Positions 35,838-44,692 of a stretch of 64,000 bases of DNA are shown here, piece after piece. The DNA comes from Paenibacillus lycopersici (GTDB lineage Bacteria > Bacillota > Bacilli > Paenibacillales > Paenibacillaceae): NCBI RefSeq assembly GCF_010119935.1, contig NZ_CP048209.1:5249501-5313500 (forward strand), given 5' to 3'. The stretch's first letter is position 1. Every line of letters begins with the position of its first letter. Under the pieces are notes generated by a model. The model saw nothing but the letters and a program-made list of their open reading frames with translations, did no database searches and was not told the origin of the DNA. Position numbers and translations under genes: made by a program.

Positions 35838-36221
35838 ATGGACATGGCCATCAAACTGGATATGGTCGGCATCGTCGTCGCGGACATGAAGCGCGCGCTC
35901 GACTTCTATCGCGTGCTCGGCTTCGATATTCCCGAGGAGGAGAACGATCGTCCGCATGTGGAAATCAAGCACGACGGCGTCCGCATCGCCTTCGACACCG
36001 TCGAAGTCGCCCGAGACGTGTACGGCGCCTGGGAAGCGCCGTCCGGGCACCGGATCGAGCTGGCTTTCCTTTGCGGCAGCGCCGCAGAACTGGACGAGCT
36101 GTACCGGAAAATCACCGAGAACGGGTACGAAGGCCGCCGCGAGCCATGGGACGCGTTCTGGGGCCAGCGCTACGCCATTATCGCCGATCCGGACGGCAAC
36201 TTGATCAGCTTGTTCGCGTAA
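35838..36221 (+). CDS. VOC-family (glyoxalase/bleomycin-resistance fold) protein
   Basis: A 127-residue single-domain VOC protein: IVVADMKRALDFYRVLGFDI at the start, FWGQRYAIIADPDGNLISLF at the end. Expected metal ligands include the Glu of RIELAF and the region around D-P-D-G-N. Substrate unknown. ATG 35838 follows AAAGGAG by 5 nt; a TATACT -10 lies at 35809-35814. A tandem repeat begins about 25 bp after the stop. Confidence 0.88.
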   Translation: MDMAIKLDMVGIVVADMKRALDFYRVLGFDIPEEENDRPHVEIKHDGVRIAFDTVEVARDVYGAWEAPSGHRIELAFLCGSAAELDELYRKITENGYEGRREPWDAFWGQRYAIIADPDGNLISLFA

Positions 36222-36245
36222 GTCTGTTTATGTCGCGGCGCCGCT

Positions 36246-36390
36246 CCGGCGGCGAGCTGGCTTGGCCGATTCGGCGGCGGGCCTGGCTTGGCCGATTCGG
36301 CGGCGGGCCTGGCTCGGCCGCTTCGGCGGCGGGCGCTCGGCCGCTTCGGCGGCGGGCTGCTCGGCCGCTTCGGCGGCGGGCTGGCTTGGC
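36246..36390. repeat. GC-rich 18-28-bp tandem repeats after the VOC gene
   Basis: Repeats of CGGCGGCGGGC followed by TGGCTTGGCCGATT or TCGGCCGCTT, six to seven units. They begin about 25 bp past the VOC stop codon. No real frame is evident. Confidence 0.8.
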
Positions 36391-36544
36391 ATACGGTGCA
36401 AGGGTCGGATATGTATCCAAGCCTGAACCTGTTTATACCGGAAGTCCCGCCAGCTTATCCTGCTTAGCCGCTAACAGGCGGTTAACCCGGTTTCCTCTTG
36501 TCATGCAGCCCCTTAATCCCTGTCGGATCGCTGCTACCAGCGCG

Positions 36545-36724
36545 GCGGACAAGAGATCCACTATTTATCCGAATTTACGATTTTACGAGCGTTTATGGAC
36601 AGGAGATCCGCTATGATGTCAAAAAGACATGCTTTCGGCATTGTTCGAGGTGAATAACGGATCCTCTGTCCGGCCGCTCTTCCAAACCTGCCGATTTAGA
36701 AAAAATAACGGATCCTCTGTCCGA
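36545..36724 (-). repeat. Four-box oriented element, copy 3 (opposite orientation)
   Basis: GGACA at 36547 and 36597 (GGAGATCC-type boxes) and TGTCC at 36667 and 36718 (GAGGATCC-type boxes); spacings 50, 74 (inner) and 51 nt. The box types are exchanged relative to copies 1 and 2, so this copy is inverted. Confidence 0.85.
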
Positions 36725-36832
36725 ATCTGCCTGCTTGCCTTCTTACCTCCCTTGCTTTCTGCCTACCATACTCGCAGCCCAAGGGCCAGTGTCCGCGAAT
36801 TACGCAGCAGACCCAACCATTTCGACAAGAAA

Positions 36833-36861
36833 ACCGGACATCGCTTCATGCGGTGCCCGGT
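36833..36861 (-). terminator. Terminator of the polysaccharide operon
   Basis: ACCGGACATCGC (36833-36844) pairs with 36850-36861 with one mismatch, and on the minus strand TTTTC follows. It is 7 bp past the GT2 stop codon. Confidence 0.75.
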
Positions 36862-36868
36862 CTTCTTG

Positions 36869-37654
36869 TCAGCGGCGCTTCGCGGACTCCGGCTTCTTCT
36901 TCGCGTCGTCCTTGTCCCGGGCAATGAGCCCAAGCGACTTCAAGTAGAGCTTCCAGCGCGCTTCGTATTTCGCGAACGTGCTTCTGACCTCCAGCTCGAT
37001 CGCTTCCTTGTGCTTCACGGTTCCCATTTCCTCGTGCCTGCGGTACGCGCACAGCGGCTCAGGCAGGAGCAGGAAAGGCGTTCCCGCCAGGAGCACGCGG
37101 AACCAATAATCCAAATCATGCGTATACCGCTTCGTTTCGTCGAACCCGCCGATGATACGGAACAGCTCCTTCGCCATGACCACCGTCGAACCGTTCACGG
37201 GGTTGCTTTTCTGAAACGCCCGGTAGAAATCACCGGAGACGACGTCCGGCGGGATGATGTCGAAGGCCGTCATTTTGCCGCGCCCGTCGATCACGTCGAA
37301 GCCGGTATGGCTGATCATCGTGTTCGTTCGCTCCATCGCGTCGACTTGGCGTTTGATTTTGTCCGGGTAGAAGCGGTCGTCGGAGCTGAGCCAGGCGACG
37401 TATTTGCCGCTGGCCAGCCGGAACCCGGTGTTCAAGGCGCTCGCCGTGCCCCCGTTCGACTTGCCGATGTAATGAACGCGGCCCTCGTACCGATGAAGCA
37501 AGTCCTGATGCGTCTGCGAGCCATCATCGACGACGATGATTTCCAAGTCGCGGTACGTTTGCGCAAGGGCGCTCTCGATCGCTTCCGTTACGAACGGATC
37601 GTTATAGAACGGAATGACGATCGAGACAACCGGTCTGGATGAAGCGAGTGTCAT
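36869..37654 (-). CDS. GT2-family glycosyltransferase with Lys-rich tail
   Basis: A 261-residue GT-A enzyme: VVSIVIPFYNDPFVTEAIES, EIIVVDDGSQTHQD, WLSSDDRFYPDKI, IIGGFDETKRYTHDLDYWF. It is a paralogue of the GT2 at 29233-29949. The tail (KDDAKKKPESAKRR) is basic, like the extensions of other enzymes in this locus. ATG 37654 follows AGGAGGGG. It is the last gene of the eight-gene run 45784-36869, 59 bp after the epimerase gene. Confidence 0.9.
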   Translation of the reverse strand: MTLASSRPVVSIVIPFYNDPFVTEAIESALAQTYRDLEIIVVDDGSQTHQDLLHRYEGRVHYIGKSNGGTASALNTGFRLASGKYVAWLSSDDRFYPDKIKRQVDAMERTNTMISHTGFDVIDGRGKMTAFDIIPPDVVSGDFYRAFQKSNPVNGSTVVMAKELFRIIGGFDETKRYTHDLDYWFRVLLAGTPFLLLPEPLCAYRRHEEMGTVKHKEAIELEVRSTFAKYEARWKLYLKSLGLIARDKDDAKKKPESAKRR

Positions 37655-37675
37655 TATACTCCCCTCCTGCCTCTC

Positions 37676-37703
37676 GGATATGGATATGGATATGGATATG
37701 GGG
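37676..37703. repeat. 6-bp (GGATAT)n microsatellite
   Basis: Four GGATAT units lie between the epimerase stop and the GT2 ribosome site. Copy-number change would alter the spacing between the two genes but not the GT2 frame. Confidence 0.8.
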
Positions 37704-37713
37704 TTGGGTACGG

Positions 37714-38832
37714 TTACGGATTCGCATGGCGCGCGGCGTTCAGCGCATCCTGCAGCGATTCTCGCAGCGCATGGCGCGGCGACCAACCGAGCGCAAGCGC
37801 GGCGCTAATGTCCGCAGGCGCTGGCGATGCCGCGTCCGAATCGCCGAACTCCCAGCGCAACGGGTGCAGCGCGAGCGCGCCGAAAGCGTCGGCGATTTCC
37901 TCCAGCGTCCGCATAATGCCGGACGCCACGGGATAGACGCGGCCGCTTTCGCCGGCCAGGAGCAGCGCCTCGTAAGCGGCGATCGCATCGCGGACGTCCA
38001 GTAGGTCGCGCTGCTCGCTCCGCGAGGAGAAGCGGAACGGCGCCGGTGCCGGTGCGCCGTCCGCAGCCGCGCGTTCGGCGCCCGCGGCATAACGCGCGAG
38101 CAGGCCGCACAAGCCGCCCGACCTGCCGGGACCGATCAGATTGGACGGCTCTGCGACGATGATCTCCATCCCGAACAGCGACGCCCAGCTCTGCGCGACG
38201 AGTACCTGCATCGTCTTGCTCAAGCTGTACGGATGCTGCGGCTGCGGGCCGGCAGCTCCGGCCTCTGCTACTCCCGCTCCGTCGCACGCGCCAAGCATCC
38301 CCGCTTGACCAGCTGCTCCGGCCTCTGCTGCTCCCGCTCCGCCGGGCGCTCCGTGCGTCCCCGCTTGACCGGCCGCTCCGGCACCTGCCTCAACCGCTCC
38401 CGCTCCGCCGGCCGCGCCGGTCGTCCCCGCCGACGCGGCAAGCGGGAACCGCAGCATCGAGCCGGCGACCAGCACACGGCACGGCTTGCCGAGCCGCCGG
38501 ACGCCTTCGAGCAGATGGACGGTGCCCATCACGTTGCTTTGCAGCACGGCCGCCGGATCGCTCCAGGACGCGCCGACGGCGTTGGCGCCCGCGAGATGAA
38601 GCACGTAATCCGGCGCCGCGCGTTCCACCAGCGCTTCCGTCTCGCTCCGCGAGGACAGATCGCCGGCTAGGACGGCATCGACGCCACCGATCCATGCCTC
38701 CGCCGCCGCGCCCGCGGCCGGGAGCCGGCGAACCGCGGCCGTCACGTGCCAGCCGCGCGCGGCGAAATGCCGGCAGGCATGCTCGCCGCAGAAACCTCCC
38801 GCGCCTGTGACGAGCAGGCGCGGCCGGCTCAT
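37714..38832 (-). CDS. NAD(P)-dependent sugar epimerase/dehydratase with Ala/Gly repeat insert
   Basis: A 372-residue extended SDR: Rossmann motif VTGAGGFCGEHACRHFAARG, VLHLAGANAVGASW, catalytic YSLSK (Y202, K206) and DLLDVRDAIAAYEALLLAG. It is most like GDP-6-deoxy-mannose reductases, but the sugar is unknown. Between the third Rossmann strand and YxxxK is an insert of about 63 residues made of three 19-20-residue Gly/Ala repeats (QAGTHGAPGGAGAAEAG type), encoded at about 38245-38433. ATG 38832 overlaps the upstream stop as ATGA. Confidence 0.85.
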   Translation of the reverse strand: MSRPRLLVTGAGGFCGEHACRHFAARGWHVTAAVRRLPAAGAAAEAWIGGVDAVLAGDLSSRSETEALVERAAPDYVLHLAGANAVGASWSDPAAVLQSNVMGTVHLLEGVRRLGKPCRVLVAGSMLRFPLAASAGTTGAAGGAGAVEAGAGAAGQAGTHGAPGGAGAAEAGAAGQAGMLGACDGAGVAEAGAAGPQPQHPYSLSKTMQVLVAQSWASLFGMEIIVAEPSNLIGPGRSGGLCGLLARYAAGAERAAADGAPAPAPFRFSSRSEQRDLLDVRDAIAAYEALLLAGESGRVYPVASGIMRTLEEIADAFGALALHPLRWEFGDSDAASPAPADISAALALGWSPRHALRESLQDALNAARHANP

Positions 38833-39662
38833 GCCCGCTTCATCCACTGCGCCAGCTCGTCGAGCATCGGAATGTATCCCGTCGTCTTGTATTTCCAGTC
38901 GCGCCGCGTCGACACGAGCGTCCGGTCGATCTCGATTTCGTTGTCCGGCACGATCCGTACTCCTTCCACTTCGAACGCCGCCTCGAAGAGGAGCAGCAGC
39001 GTATGCTTGCTCACCGACTCGCTCGCCGTCAGATGGACGAGACCGCCGATGCGCGGATTGTCGATGGCGAACGCCGTCGCTTTAGCCAGCTCGAGCGTCG
39101 TCACGCCGTTCCAGTATACTTTCGCGTACCCTTTGACCGTGCCGCTTTGCGCAAGGAACCATTTCAGCAGCCCGATGCCGTTCGGCCGAATTTCCGGTCC
39201 GATGATCGAGGTGCGGATCGTCAGATGCTTGCCGTATTGCATTTCGCCGAGCGCCTTGGAGCGGGCGTAGACCGACGTGCCGTCCGGCTCGTCGGACTCC
39301 GTATACGCGCCGCGCGCACCGCTGAAGACGCAGTCCGAGCTGATATGGATGACGCGCGCGCCGACCGTATCCGCCGCGTAACGCAGCCAGTGCGGCAGGA
39401 AGCCGTTGACCTTGTACGCGGAGAGCGGATACGACTCGGCGTCCTGATTCAGGACGCCGGCCGCATTGACGATTACGTCAGGCCGAACCTCCTGAACCAG
39501 CTCCAGAACCGCGTCCGCATCCGACGCGTCGAGCGGCAGGCTGCCTTGCCCGTCCGTCCGGCGCGTCGTATAGACGACCTCGTGCCCGGAATGAGCTTCC
39601 CGGAAATACCGGATCAGCATATGTCCCGCCATACCGTTGCCGCCGATAATAAGAAGCTTCAT
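38829..39662 (-). CDS. RmlD-like nucleotide-sugar reductase (UDP-L-aminosugar step)
   Basis: A 277-residue SDR: LLIIGGNGMAGHMLIRYF, VNAAGVLNQDAESYPLSAYK, HISSDCVFSGARGAYTESD, catalytic YARSK. In the operon it follows a UDP-GlcNAc 5-inverting 4,6-dehydratase and precedes no cupin domain. By size and lack of a cupin it resembles WbvR of the UDP-L-QuiNAc route rather than CapF/WbjC of the UDP-L-FucNAc route. ATG overlaps the upstream stop as ATGA. Confidence 0.82.
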   Translation of the reverse strand: MKLLIIGGNGMAGHMLIRYFREAHSGHEVVYTTRRTDGQGSLPLDASDADAVLELVQEVRPDVIVNAAGVLNQDAESYPLSAYKVNGFLPHWLRYAADTVGARVIHISSDCVFSGARGAYTESDEPDGTSVYARSKALGEMQYGKHLTIRTSIIGPEIRPNGIGLLKWFLAQSGTVKGYAKVYWNGVTTLELAKATAFAIDNPRIGGLVHLTASESVSKHTLLLLFEAAFEVEGVRIVPDNEIEIDRTLVSTRRDWKYKTTGYIPMLDELAQWMKRA

Positions 39663-40642
39663 GACAGAAACCCGCCCCTCACGAGCATCGCGCGGATTTC
39701 GTCCTTCGTCATCAGCAGCTCGCTGGAGCAGTAGCTGTCGAAGTCGACTTTCGGATACGCGCTGTAATGCATGCGCAGGCCCGGAATGTCGAGCGTCGGC
39801 AGGATGACGAGGTATTCGTCGTCGTACGCGACCGTCGTCGTGCTTTCATGCTCCGTAAGCAGGATTTCGTGGATCTTCTCGCCCGGACGAATGCCGGTCT
39901 CTACCATTTCCGCGTCGATGCCCATGTCCTCCATCAGCACGGCCGCCAGGTCGATGATGCGGCAGGTCGGCATCGTCATGACGAAGATTTCGCCGCCGAC
40001 GCTTTCCTCGGACGCCTTGAACAGCAGCGTGATCGCATCCTGCAGCGTCAGGAAGAAGCGCGTCATATGCATGTCGGTGATGCGCACCTGCTTCTTCGTT
40101 TTGATCTGGTTCATGAACAGATGGACGACGCTGCCGTTCGTGCCGAGCACGTTGCCGCCGCGCACGCAGACGAATTTCGTGTTCGAGTTCAACAGGTTCG
40201 CGTACACGATCAGCTTCTCGCCGATCGCCTTCGTCATGCCGTAGAAGTTGGACGGGTTCGCCGCTTTGTCCGTCGAAATGTAGATGACGCGCTTCACGCC
40301 GTTCGCGATGGCCGCCTCGATGACGTTCTGCGTCCCGATGACGTTCGTCTTCAACGCTTCGTAAGGCTGATCCTCGCATACGGGCACATGCTTGAGCGCC
40401 GCCAAATGAAACACGTAATCCACCCGCTCGCATGCGCGCATCAGCGCTTCTTTATCGCGGATGTCCCCGATGCAGAAGCTGAGGCGCGGGTCCTCGAACG
40501 AACGGCTCATCGCCACCTGGCTGGATTCGTTGCGGGAGAACACGATAATCTGTTTGGGCTGCTGGGGCAGCAGCTGGCGAATCAATTCATAGCCCCAAGA
40601 CCCTGTACCCCCGGTGACCAGTATGCGCTGATTAGTAAACAT
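39659..40642 (-). CDS. UDP-GlcNAc 4,6-dehydratase/5-epimerase (CapE/FnlA/WbvB type)
   Basis: A 327-residue SDR: ILVTGGTGSWGYELIRQLL, HLAALKHVPVCEDQPYEALK, IYISTDKAANPSNFYGMTK (Y-M-T-K variant), GIRPGEKIHEILLTEHE. These are the family marks of the inverting UDP-GlcNAc dehydratases that start UDP-L-FucNAc/L-QuiNAc synthesis. ATG 40642 follows TTGGAGGG and overlaps the end of the 2-epimerase gene by 11 nt. Confidence 0.9.
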   Translation of the reverse strand: MFTNQRILVTGGTGSWGYELIRQLLPQQPKQIIVFSRNESSQVAMSRSFEDPRLSFCIGDIRDKEALMRACERVDYVFHLAALKHVPVCEDQPYEALKTNVIGTQNVIEAAIANGVKRVIYISTDKAANPSNFYGMTKAIGEKLIVYANLLNSNTKFVCVRGGNVLGTNGSVVHLFMNQIKTKKQVRITDMHMTRFFLTLQDAITLLFKASEESVGGEIFVMTMPTCRIIDLAAVLMEDMGIDAEMVETGIRPGEKIHEILLTEHESTTTVAYDDEYLVILPTLDIPGLRMHYSAYPKVDFDSYCSSELLMTKDEIRAMLVRGGFLS

Positions 40643-41729
40643 TCCATTTCCCTCCAAGCACAAATTTAACCACTTTATCCGATACGTCTTTGGCCAAATA
40701 CCCCTCCGGACATTCCCACGCCGCAGGCAGCGCGGTCATGACCGCCGCCGCTTCCTCGATCCGCACGGCGTTCAGCCCGCAGACGACGTTGCTGCCGCAG
40801 TCGATCGTCTCCGGCCGTTCCGTCGTCTGCCGGATCGTCACCGTCGGCACGCCGAACAGGCAGCATTCTTCCTGCACCGTCCCGCTGTCCGTAATCGCGA
40901 GCAGCGCGTGCTGCTCCAGCCGCACGAAGTCGAAGAACCCCATCGGCTCGTAGAACTCCACGCGCGGGTCCATCGCGACCTGCACCGAGCCGCCGTCGAT
41001 GCGCGAGCGCGTGCGCGGATGCACGCTGCAGATGACGCGCTTGCCGAAGCGCCGAGCCACGCGGTTCAACCCTTCCAGAATGCCCGTCAGCCGCTCCGGC
41101 ACGTCGACGTTCTCCGCGCGGTGCGCCGTGACGAGCACGTAGCCGCCGGCTTCAAGGCCGAACCGTTCCAGCACGCCGCTGGCATCGATCTGCGGCTTGT
41201 AATGCGCGATTACCTCGTGGATCGGGTTGCCCGTCTGCACGATCCGGTTGCTCGGGAAGCCCTCTCGCAGCAGATTGCCTTTGCTGTACGAGGTGTACGG
41301 CATGTTGATCGTCGAGACCGCGTCGATGATCCGGCGGTTCTTCTCTTCCGGAACCGACAGATCATAGCAGCGGTTGCCGGCCTCCATGTGCACGACCGGA
41401 ATGCCCATCCGTTCGGCGATGATCGCGCACAGCGCGCTGTTCGTGTCGCCGAGCAGCAGCACGACGTCCGGCTGGTGCGCCGTCAGCACGCGCTCCGTCT
41501 CCGCGAACATGACCGACAGCTGGCCGCCGAGCGTCTGCTTCGCGCCCTTCAGCAGCACATCCGGCTGCCGCAGGCCGAGCTCCCGGAAGAACACGTCCGA
41601 CAAGGACGGCGAGAAGTTCTGTCCCGTATGCACGAGCACATGCTTCTCGGCCAGCGCATCGAGCTTCTGGATGATCAGGCTTAAGCGGATAATTTCCGGG
41701 CGCGTACCCAAAATCGTTACGACGCGCAT
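40632..41729 (-). CDS. UDP-N-acetylglucosamine 2-epimerase-like (WecB/FnlC/WbvD)
   Basis: A 365-residue non-hydrolysing 2-epimerase: TILGTRPEIIRLSLIIQKLD, HTGQNF, VLLLGDTNSALCAIIAERMG, HMEAGNRCYDLSVPEEKNRR, TAHRAENVD, ITDSGTVQEECCLFGVP and TERPET. In a three-gene set with the dehydratase and reductase it should set the C2 configuration of the final UDP-L-sugar. The ribosome site is AAGGGGGG. Confidence 0.92.
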   Translation of the reverse strand: MRVVTILGTRPEIIRLSLIIQKLDALAEKHVLVHTGQNFSPSLSDVFFRELGLRQPDVLLKGAKQTLGGQLSVMFAETERVLTAHQPDVVLLLGDTNSALCAIIAERMGIPVVHMEAGNRCYDLSVPEEKNRRIIDAVSTINMPYTSYSKGNLLREGFPSNRIVQTGNPIHEVIAHYKPQIDASGVLERFGLEAGGYVLVTAHRAENVDVPERLTGILEGLNRVARRFGKRVICSVHPRTRSRIDGGSVQVAMDPRVEFYEPMGFFDFVRLEQHALLAITDSGTVQEECCLFGVPTVTIRQTTERPETIDCGSNVVCGLNAVRIEEAAAVMTALPAAWECPEGYLAKDVSDKVVKFVLGGKWNVY

Positions 41730-41778
41730 GATTCGTCCCCCCTTCGAATGATTGGCGTTCCTGAGCGCCGTGCCGACG

Positions 41779-43317
41779 CTATGACGTCTTCCTGCGCCGC
41801 TTCCTGCCGCCGGCGGCCCTCCTTCCGCCGCTTCCGACGCTTCTGATGCTTCTGGCGCGCCGCCCCTTGCCGCCGCGCCGCCGCTTGCCGCGACGGATGC
41901 CGCTGCGCAGTCTTCCGCGTCTGCGGCGCGCTTGCCTCGGGGCGGATCCCTCCTCCCCGATCGGTTCGCCGACCGGCCACGCGGCCAGGAAGGCGTCCGG
42001 CACGCTGCTGATATCCTCCGGCCGGCAGCCGGCGCCCGCCAGCGCCTCCATCGTCCGGAACGGCCGCAGCGCGCCCCGGTCCGGCATATACACCGCGGGT
42101 CCGCTGCCCTTGAACACTTTGGCCCGCCGATGGCCTTGCGCCTTCACCATGTCCGCGAACTTGCGCAGCCGGTCCCGGTAAGCCGCGATGCCGAAGACGG
42201 CTTGCGCCTGCCGCGCGTTGCGCGCGCCGACGGCCTGGAGCGCCTGCTCGTCGTTCAGCAGCGACGATACGCGGACGATCAGCCCTTCGACGTCGCCGGT
42301 CGGCGCCACGTAATTCTCGTTGCCGGTCGCCCGGCCGATCTCGGCAAGCCCGCCGGAGCCGTAGACGACCGTCGCTTTGCCGAAGGCCATCCCTTCCAGC
42401 GCCGTCATCCCGAACCCTTCCGCCGCCAGGCTCGGCACGACGAGCAGATCCATCGCCGGGTAGACCGTCGCCACCTGCTCCTCGAACCGGAGCCAGCGGA
42501 ACCGATCCATCAGTCCCGGGCCGCGCGCGATGTCGAGGCAGCGTTCGAAATACGGCTCGTCGACGGGATTGCCGACGATCAGGAACTTCGCCTTCGGATG
42601 AAGCAGCGCGACGCGCACCGCCATCTGCATGAAATGCTCCAGCCCCTTGGCTTCGAAGATCGACGACGAAATGTAGCCGACCAGCCGCTCCTGCTCCTGG
42701 ATGCCGAGATGGCTGCGCCTGTTCGCGCGATGCTGCGGCCAGCTATCCGGCTGCAGCTCCTGCTGGTACCACGAGGGCGGAATAAGCGACGTCTTCGGAA
42801 TCAGCCCCGGCGTGCGCAGCGGCGCGAGCGTCGCCTCCGAGATGCCGACGATGAAATCGGCGTATTGCTCGATCACCGACACCGCCAGCGATTGGTAAGG
42901 CGTCTCGCGCAGCGCCTCCATCGCCGACCAGATGACGGGAATGCCGAGCGCATTGGCCGCCATGGCCGGCAGCGGATGCACGCAGGTGTTGACGAGGATG
43001 CAGCTCGGCTGCTCGCGGCTTAGCAGCAGGAGCAATTCGGGCCAGGACGACTCCCGCTGCTTCTCCGCGATTTCGTCGTGCATATGCGGCAGCGCCAAGT
43101 AGAGCGGAACGACCAGCGGGATATCCAGCACGATGACGGGAATGCCCAGCTTGCGCGCATTGCCGGCAATGACGCCTTCGCGAGGCACGATTAGCGTGCA
43201 AGCGAACATCGGGAGCAGCTCGCGGACCATGAACAACAACAGCTTCTCGGCACCCGTTACGTACTGCGGACTGCAGATATGCGAGAAGATCAGCATTTTC
43301 GGCTTGGTTTGCTTCAA
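41779..43317 (-). CDS. GT4 glycosyltransferase with extra C-terminal module and Arg-rich tail
   Basis: A 512-residue protein. The GT-B region (1-395) has FSHICSPQYVTGAEKLLLFM, GYISSSIFEAKGLEHFMQMA and LAAEGFGMTALEGMAFGKAT. A short module follows (GSGPAVYMPDRGALRPFRTM to WPVGEPI, about 405-455) that also occurs in the GT2 at 51200-52531. The last 50 residues are nearly pure Arg/Lys/Gly (e.g. RRGKRRRGGKGRRARS). The start is TTG at 43315-43317 with GAGG 8 nt upstream. It belongs to the eight-gene operon, 49 bp before the 2-epimerase gene. Confidence 0.87.
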   Translation of the reverse strand: MKQTKPKMLIFSHICSPQYVTGAEKLLLFMVRELLPMFACTLIVPREGVIAGNARKLGIPVIVLDIPLVVPLYLALPHMHDEIAEKQRESSWPELLLLLSREQPSCILVNTCVHPLPAMAANALGIPVIWSAMEALRETPYQSLAVSVIEQYADFIVGISEATLAPLRTPGLIPKTSLIPPSWYQQELQPDSWPQHRANRRSHLGIQEQERLVGYISSSIFEAKGLEHFMQMAVRVALLHPKAKFLIVGNPVDEPYFERCLDIARGPGLMDRFRWLRFEEQVATVYPAMDLLVVPSLAAEGFGMTALEGMAFGKATVVYGSGGLAEIGRATGNENYVAPTGDVEGLIVRVSSLLNDEQALQAVGARNARQAQAVFGIAAYRDRLRKFADMVKAQGHRRAKVFKGSGPAVYMPDRGALRPFRTMEALAGAGCRPEDISSVPDAFLAAWPVGEPIGEEGSAPRQARRRRGRLRSGIRRGKRRRGGKGRRARSIRSVGSGGRRAAGGRKRRRKTS

Positions 43318-43505
43318 TCGGCTGCCTCGCCCGTATGCGGCGCATACACGAGCAGGCGCTCACCTCCGTCCTATTCGCTCTCTACTCTTTCATCCTAGTT
43401 TCTATATAGTATTTGGGAGGCCGCTATGGCGGCACGACACTTGAACCGCCAGCAAACGTACAAAATGCCGTCCGTCCTCGCCGTACGATCGTCCCCTGCG
43501 GGCAT

Positions 43506-44642
43506 TCATACCGGAAACAGCAGCCCCAGCATTTGTTCGATCCGGCGGCCGTACGTGTGGTCGCGCATTGTCCGCAGCATGCCGCGCATCGCGATCGCCT
43601 GCCGTTCTTCCTCGTGGCTCAGATAATAGTCGATCTTCTCTATCATTTCTTGCGGGGACGAATAGGTTACGATGTCATAGCCCGGCGTATAGAAGGAAGC
43701 CAAGTCGTTCCGGACGTCCGTCAGCTGCAGCGTAGCGCAGCCGGAAATCTCGAACGTGCGGGGATTCGGCGAAACCGCGGGAATGCCCGCCGTGTTGTTG
43801 TTGAACGTGTCGTCGTCATGCGCGCGGTGCATGTTGATGACGATTTTGGCGCCGTTGTACATCGCCGCCGTTTCGACCGGCCCCATCCAGCGCCCGAGCT
43901 CGATTTTCTTGGACAACAGGTGAAACTGCTTCAGCCGCTCCCACCAGATGCCGGAAATATGCGTGTCCTTGGACGCGAGGTACGGGGTTACTTGATCGAA
44001 GAATTCGGCCCGCTTCCAATACGCCGAGCCGATGAAGCAAATCTCGTGGCGCTGCGAACGCTCCGGATTGCGCGGCCGGAAGGACGCGGGGTCCGCCCCC
44101 AGGGGCATATAGTGCACGTCCCGGCAGCCGAGATTGCGGTAATACTCCACGCAGACCAGCTCCAGCGTGAAGACGACATCGTAGTGCGGCGCGAGCTTGG
44201 AGGTGATGTCGGTGTAATACGGATCGTCCGTAAACCAGATGGCCGTACGAATGCCTGCCGCCCGAATCGCGTCGATTTGGCCGACGTTGAATTCCAGGCC
44301 GTCCAGCACGAGAACGATGTCCGGGCGAATCCGCAGCGCAAGCTCGGCGACCGGCTGCTTCGTATCCGTGATGGTCAACTGCCCCACTTGACCGCGTAAC
44401 GCGTCCGCGATGGCAACGTCAAGCGGCGAATACGGGAATCCCTTCCCGGTCGCCACGAACAAGACATGCACCTGCTTCATGGGCGGCGAAGGCGGCGCGA
44501 CGGCCTGCAGCGCGGCTTCGCAGCGGCCGAACCAATGGCCGTGCTCCCAGCCGAGCCGGAATCCTGCCGTTCTGCCCCGATTGACGCCTGCGTCGCGGAC
44601 GGCTCTGCCTCGCCGTCCTCGTCTTATCCGCGTTGGTTTCAT
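43506..44642 (-). CDS. CgeB-family glycosyltransferase-like protein (second copy)
   Basis: A 378-residue protein. The N-terminus is Arg-rich (TRIRRGRRGRAVRDAG) followed by GFRLGWEHGHWFGR. The remainder is CgeB-like: IRTAIWFTDDPYYTDITSKL, VHYMPLGADPASFRP, GSAYWKRAEFFD, IVINMHRAHDDD and PNPRTFEISGCATLQLTD. In Bacillus subtilis CgeB acts in spore-crust maturation under late mother-cell control. ATG 44642 follows AAAGGAG. It is paralogous to the next gene upstream. Confidence 0.88.
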   Translation of the reverse strand: MKPTRIRRGRRGRAVRDAGVNRGRTAGFRLGWEHGHWFGRCEAALQAVAPPSPPMKQVHVLFVATGKGFPYSPLDVAIADALRGQVGQLTITDTKQPVAELALRIRPDIVLVLDGLEFNVGQIDAIRAAGIRTAIWFTDDPYYTDITSKLAPHYDVVFTLELVCVEYYRNLGCRDVHYMPLGADPASFRPRNPERSQRHEICFIGSAYWKRAEFFDQVTPYLASKDTHISGIWWERLKQFHLLSKKIELGRWMGPVETAAMYNGAKIVINMHRAHDDDTFNNNTAGIPAVSPNPRTFEISGCATLQLTDVRNDLASFYTPGYDIVTYSSPQEMIEKIDYYLSHEEERQAIAMRGMLRTMRDHTYGRRIEQMLGLLFPV

Positions 44643-44692
44643 GGCCCTGCTCCTTTCTTGGTTCGTCCTGACGGGCGGCAAGCCCGCGCGCG

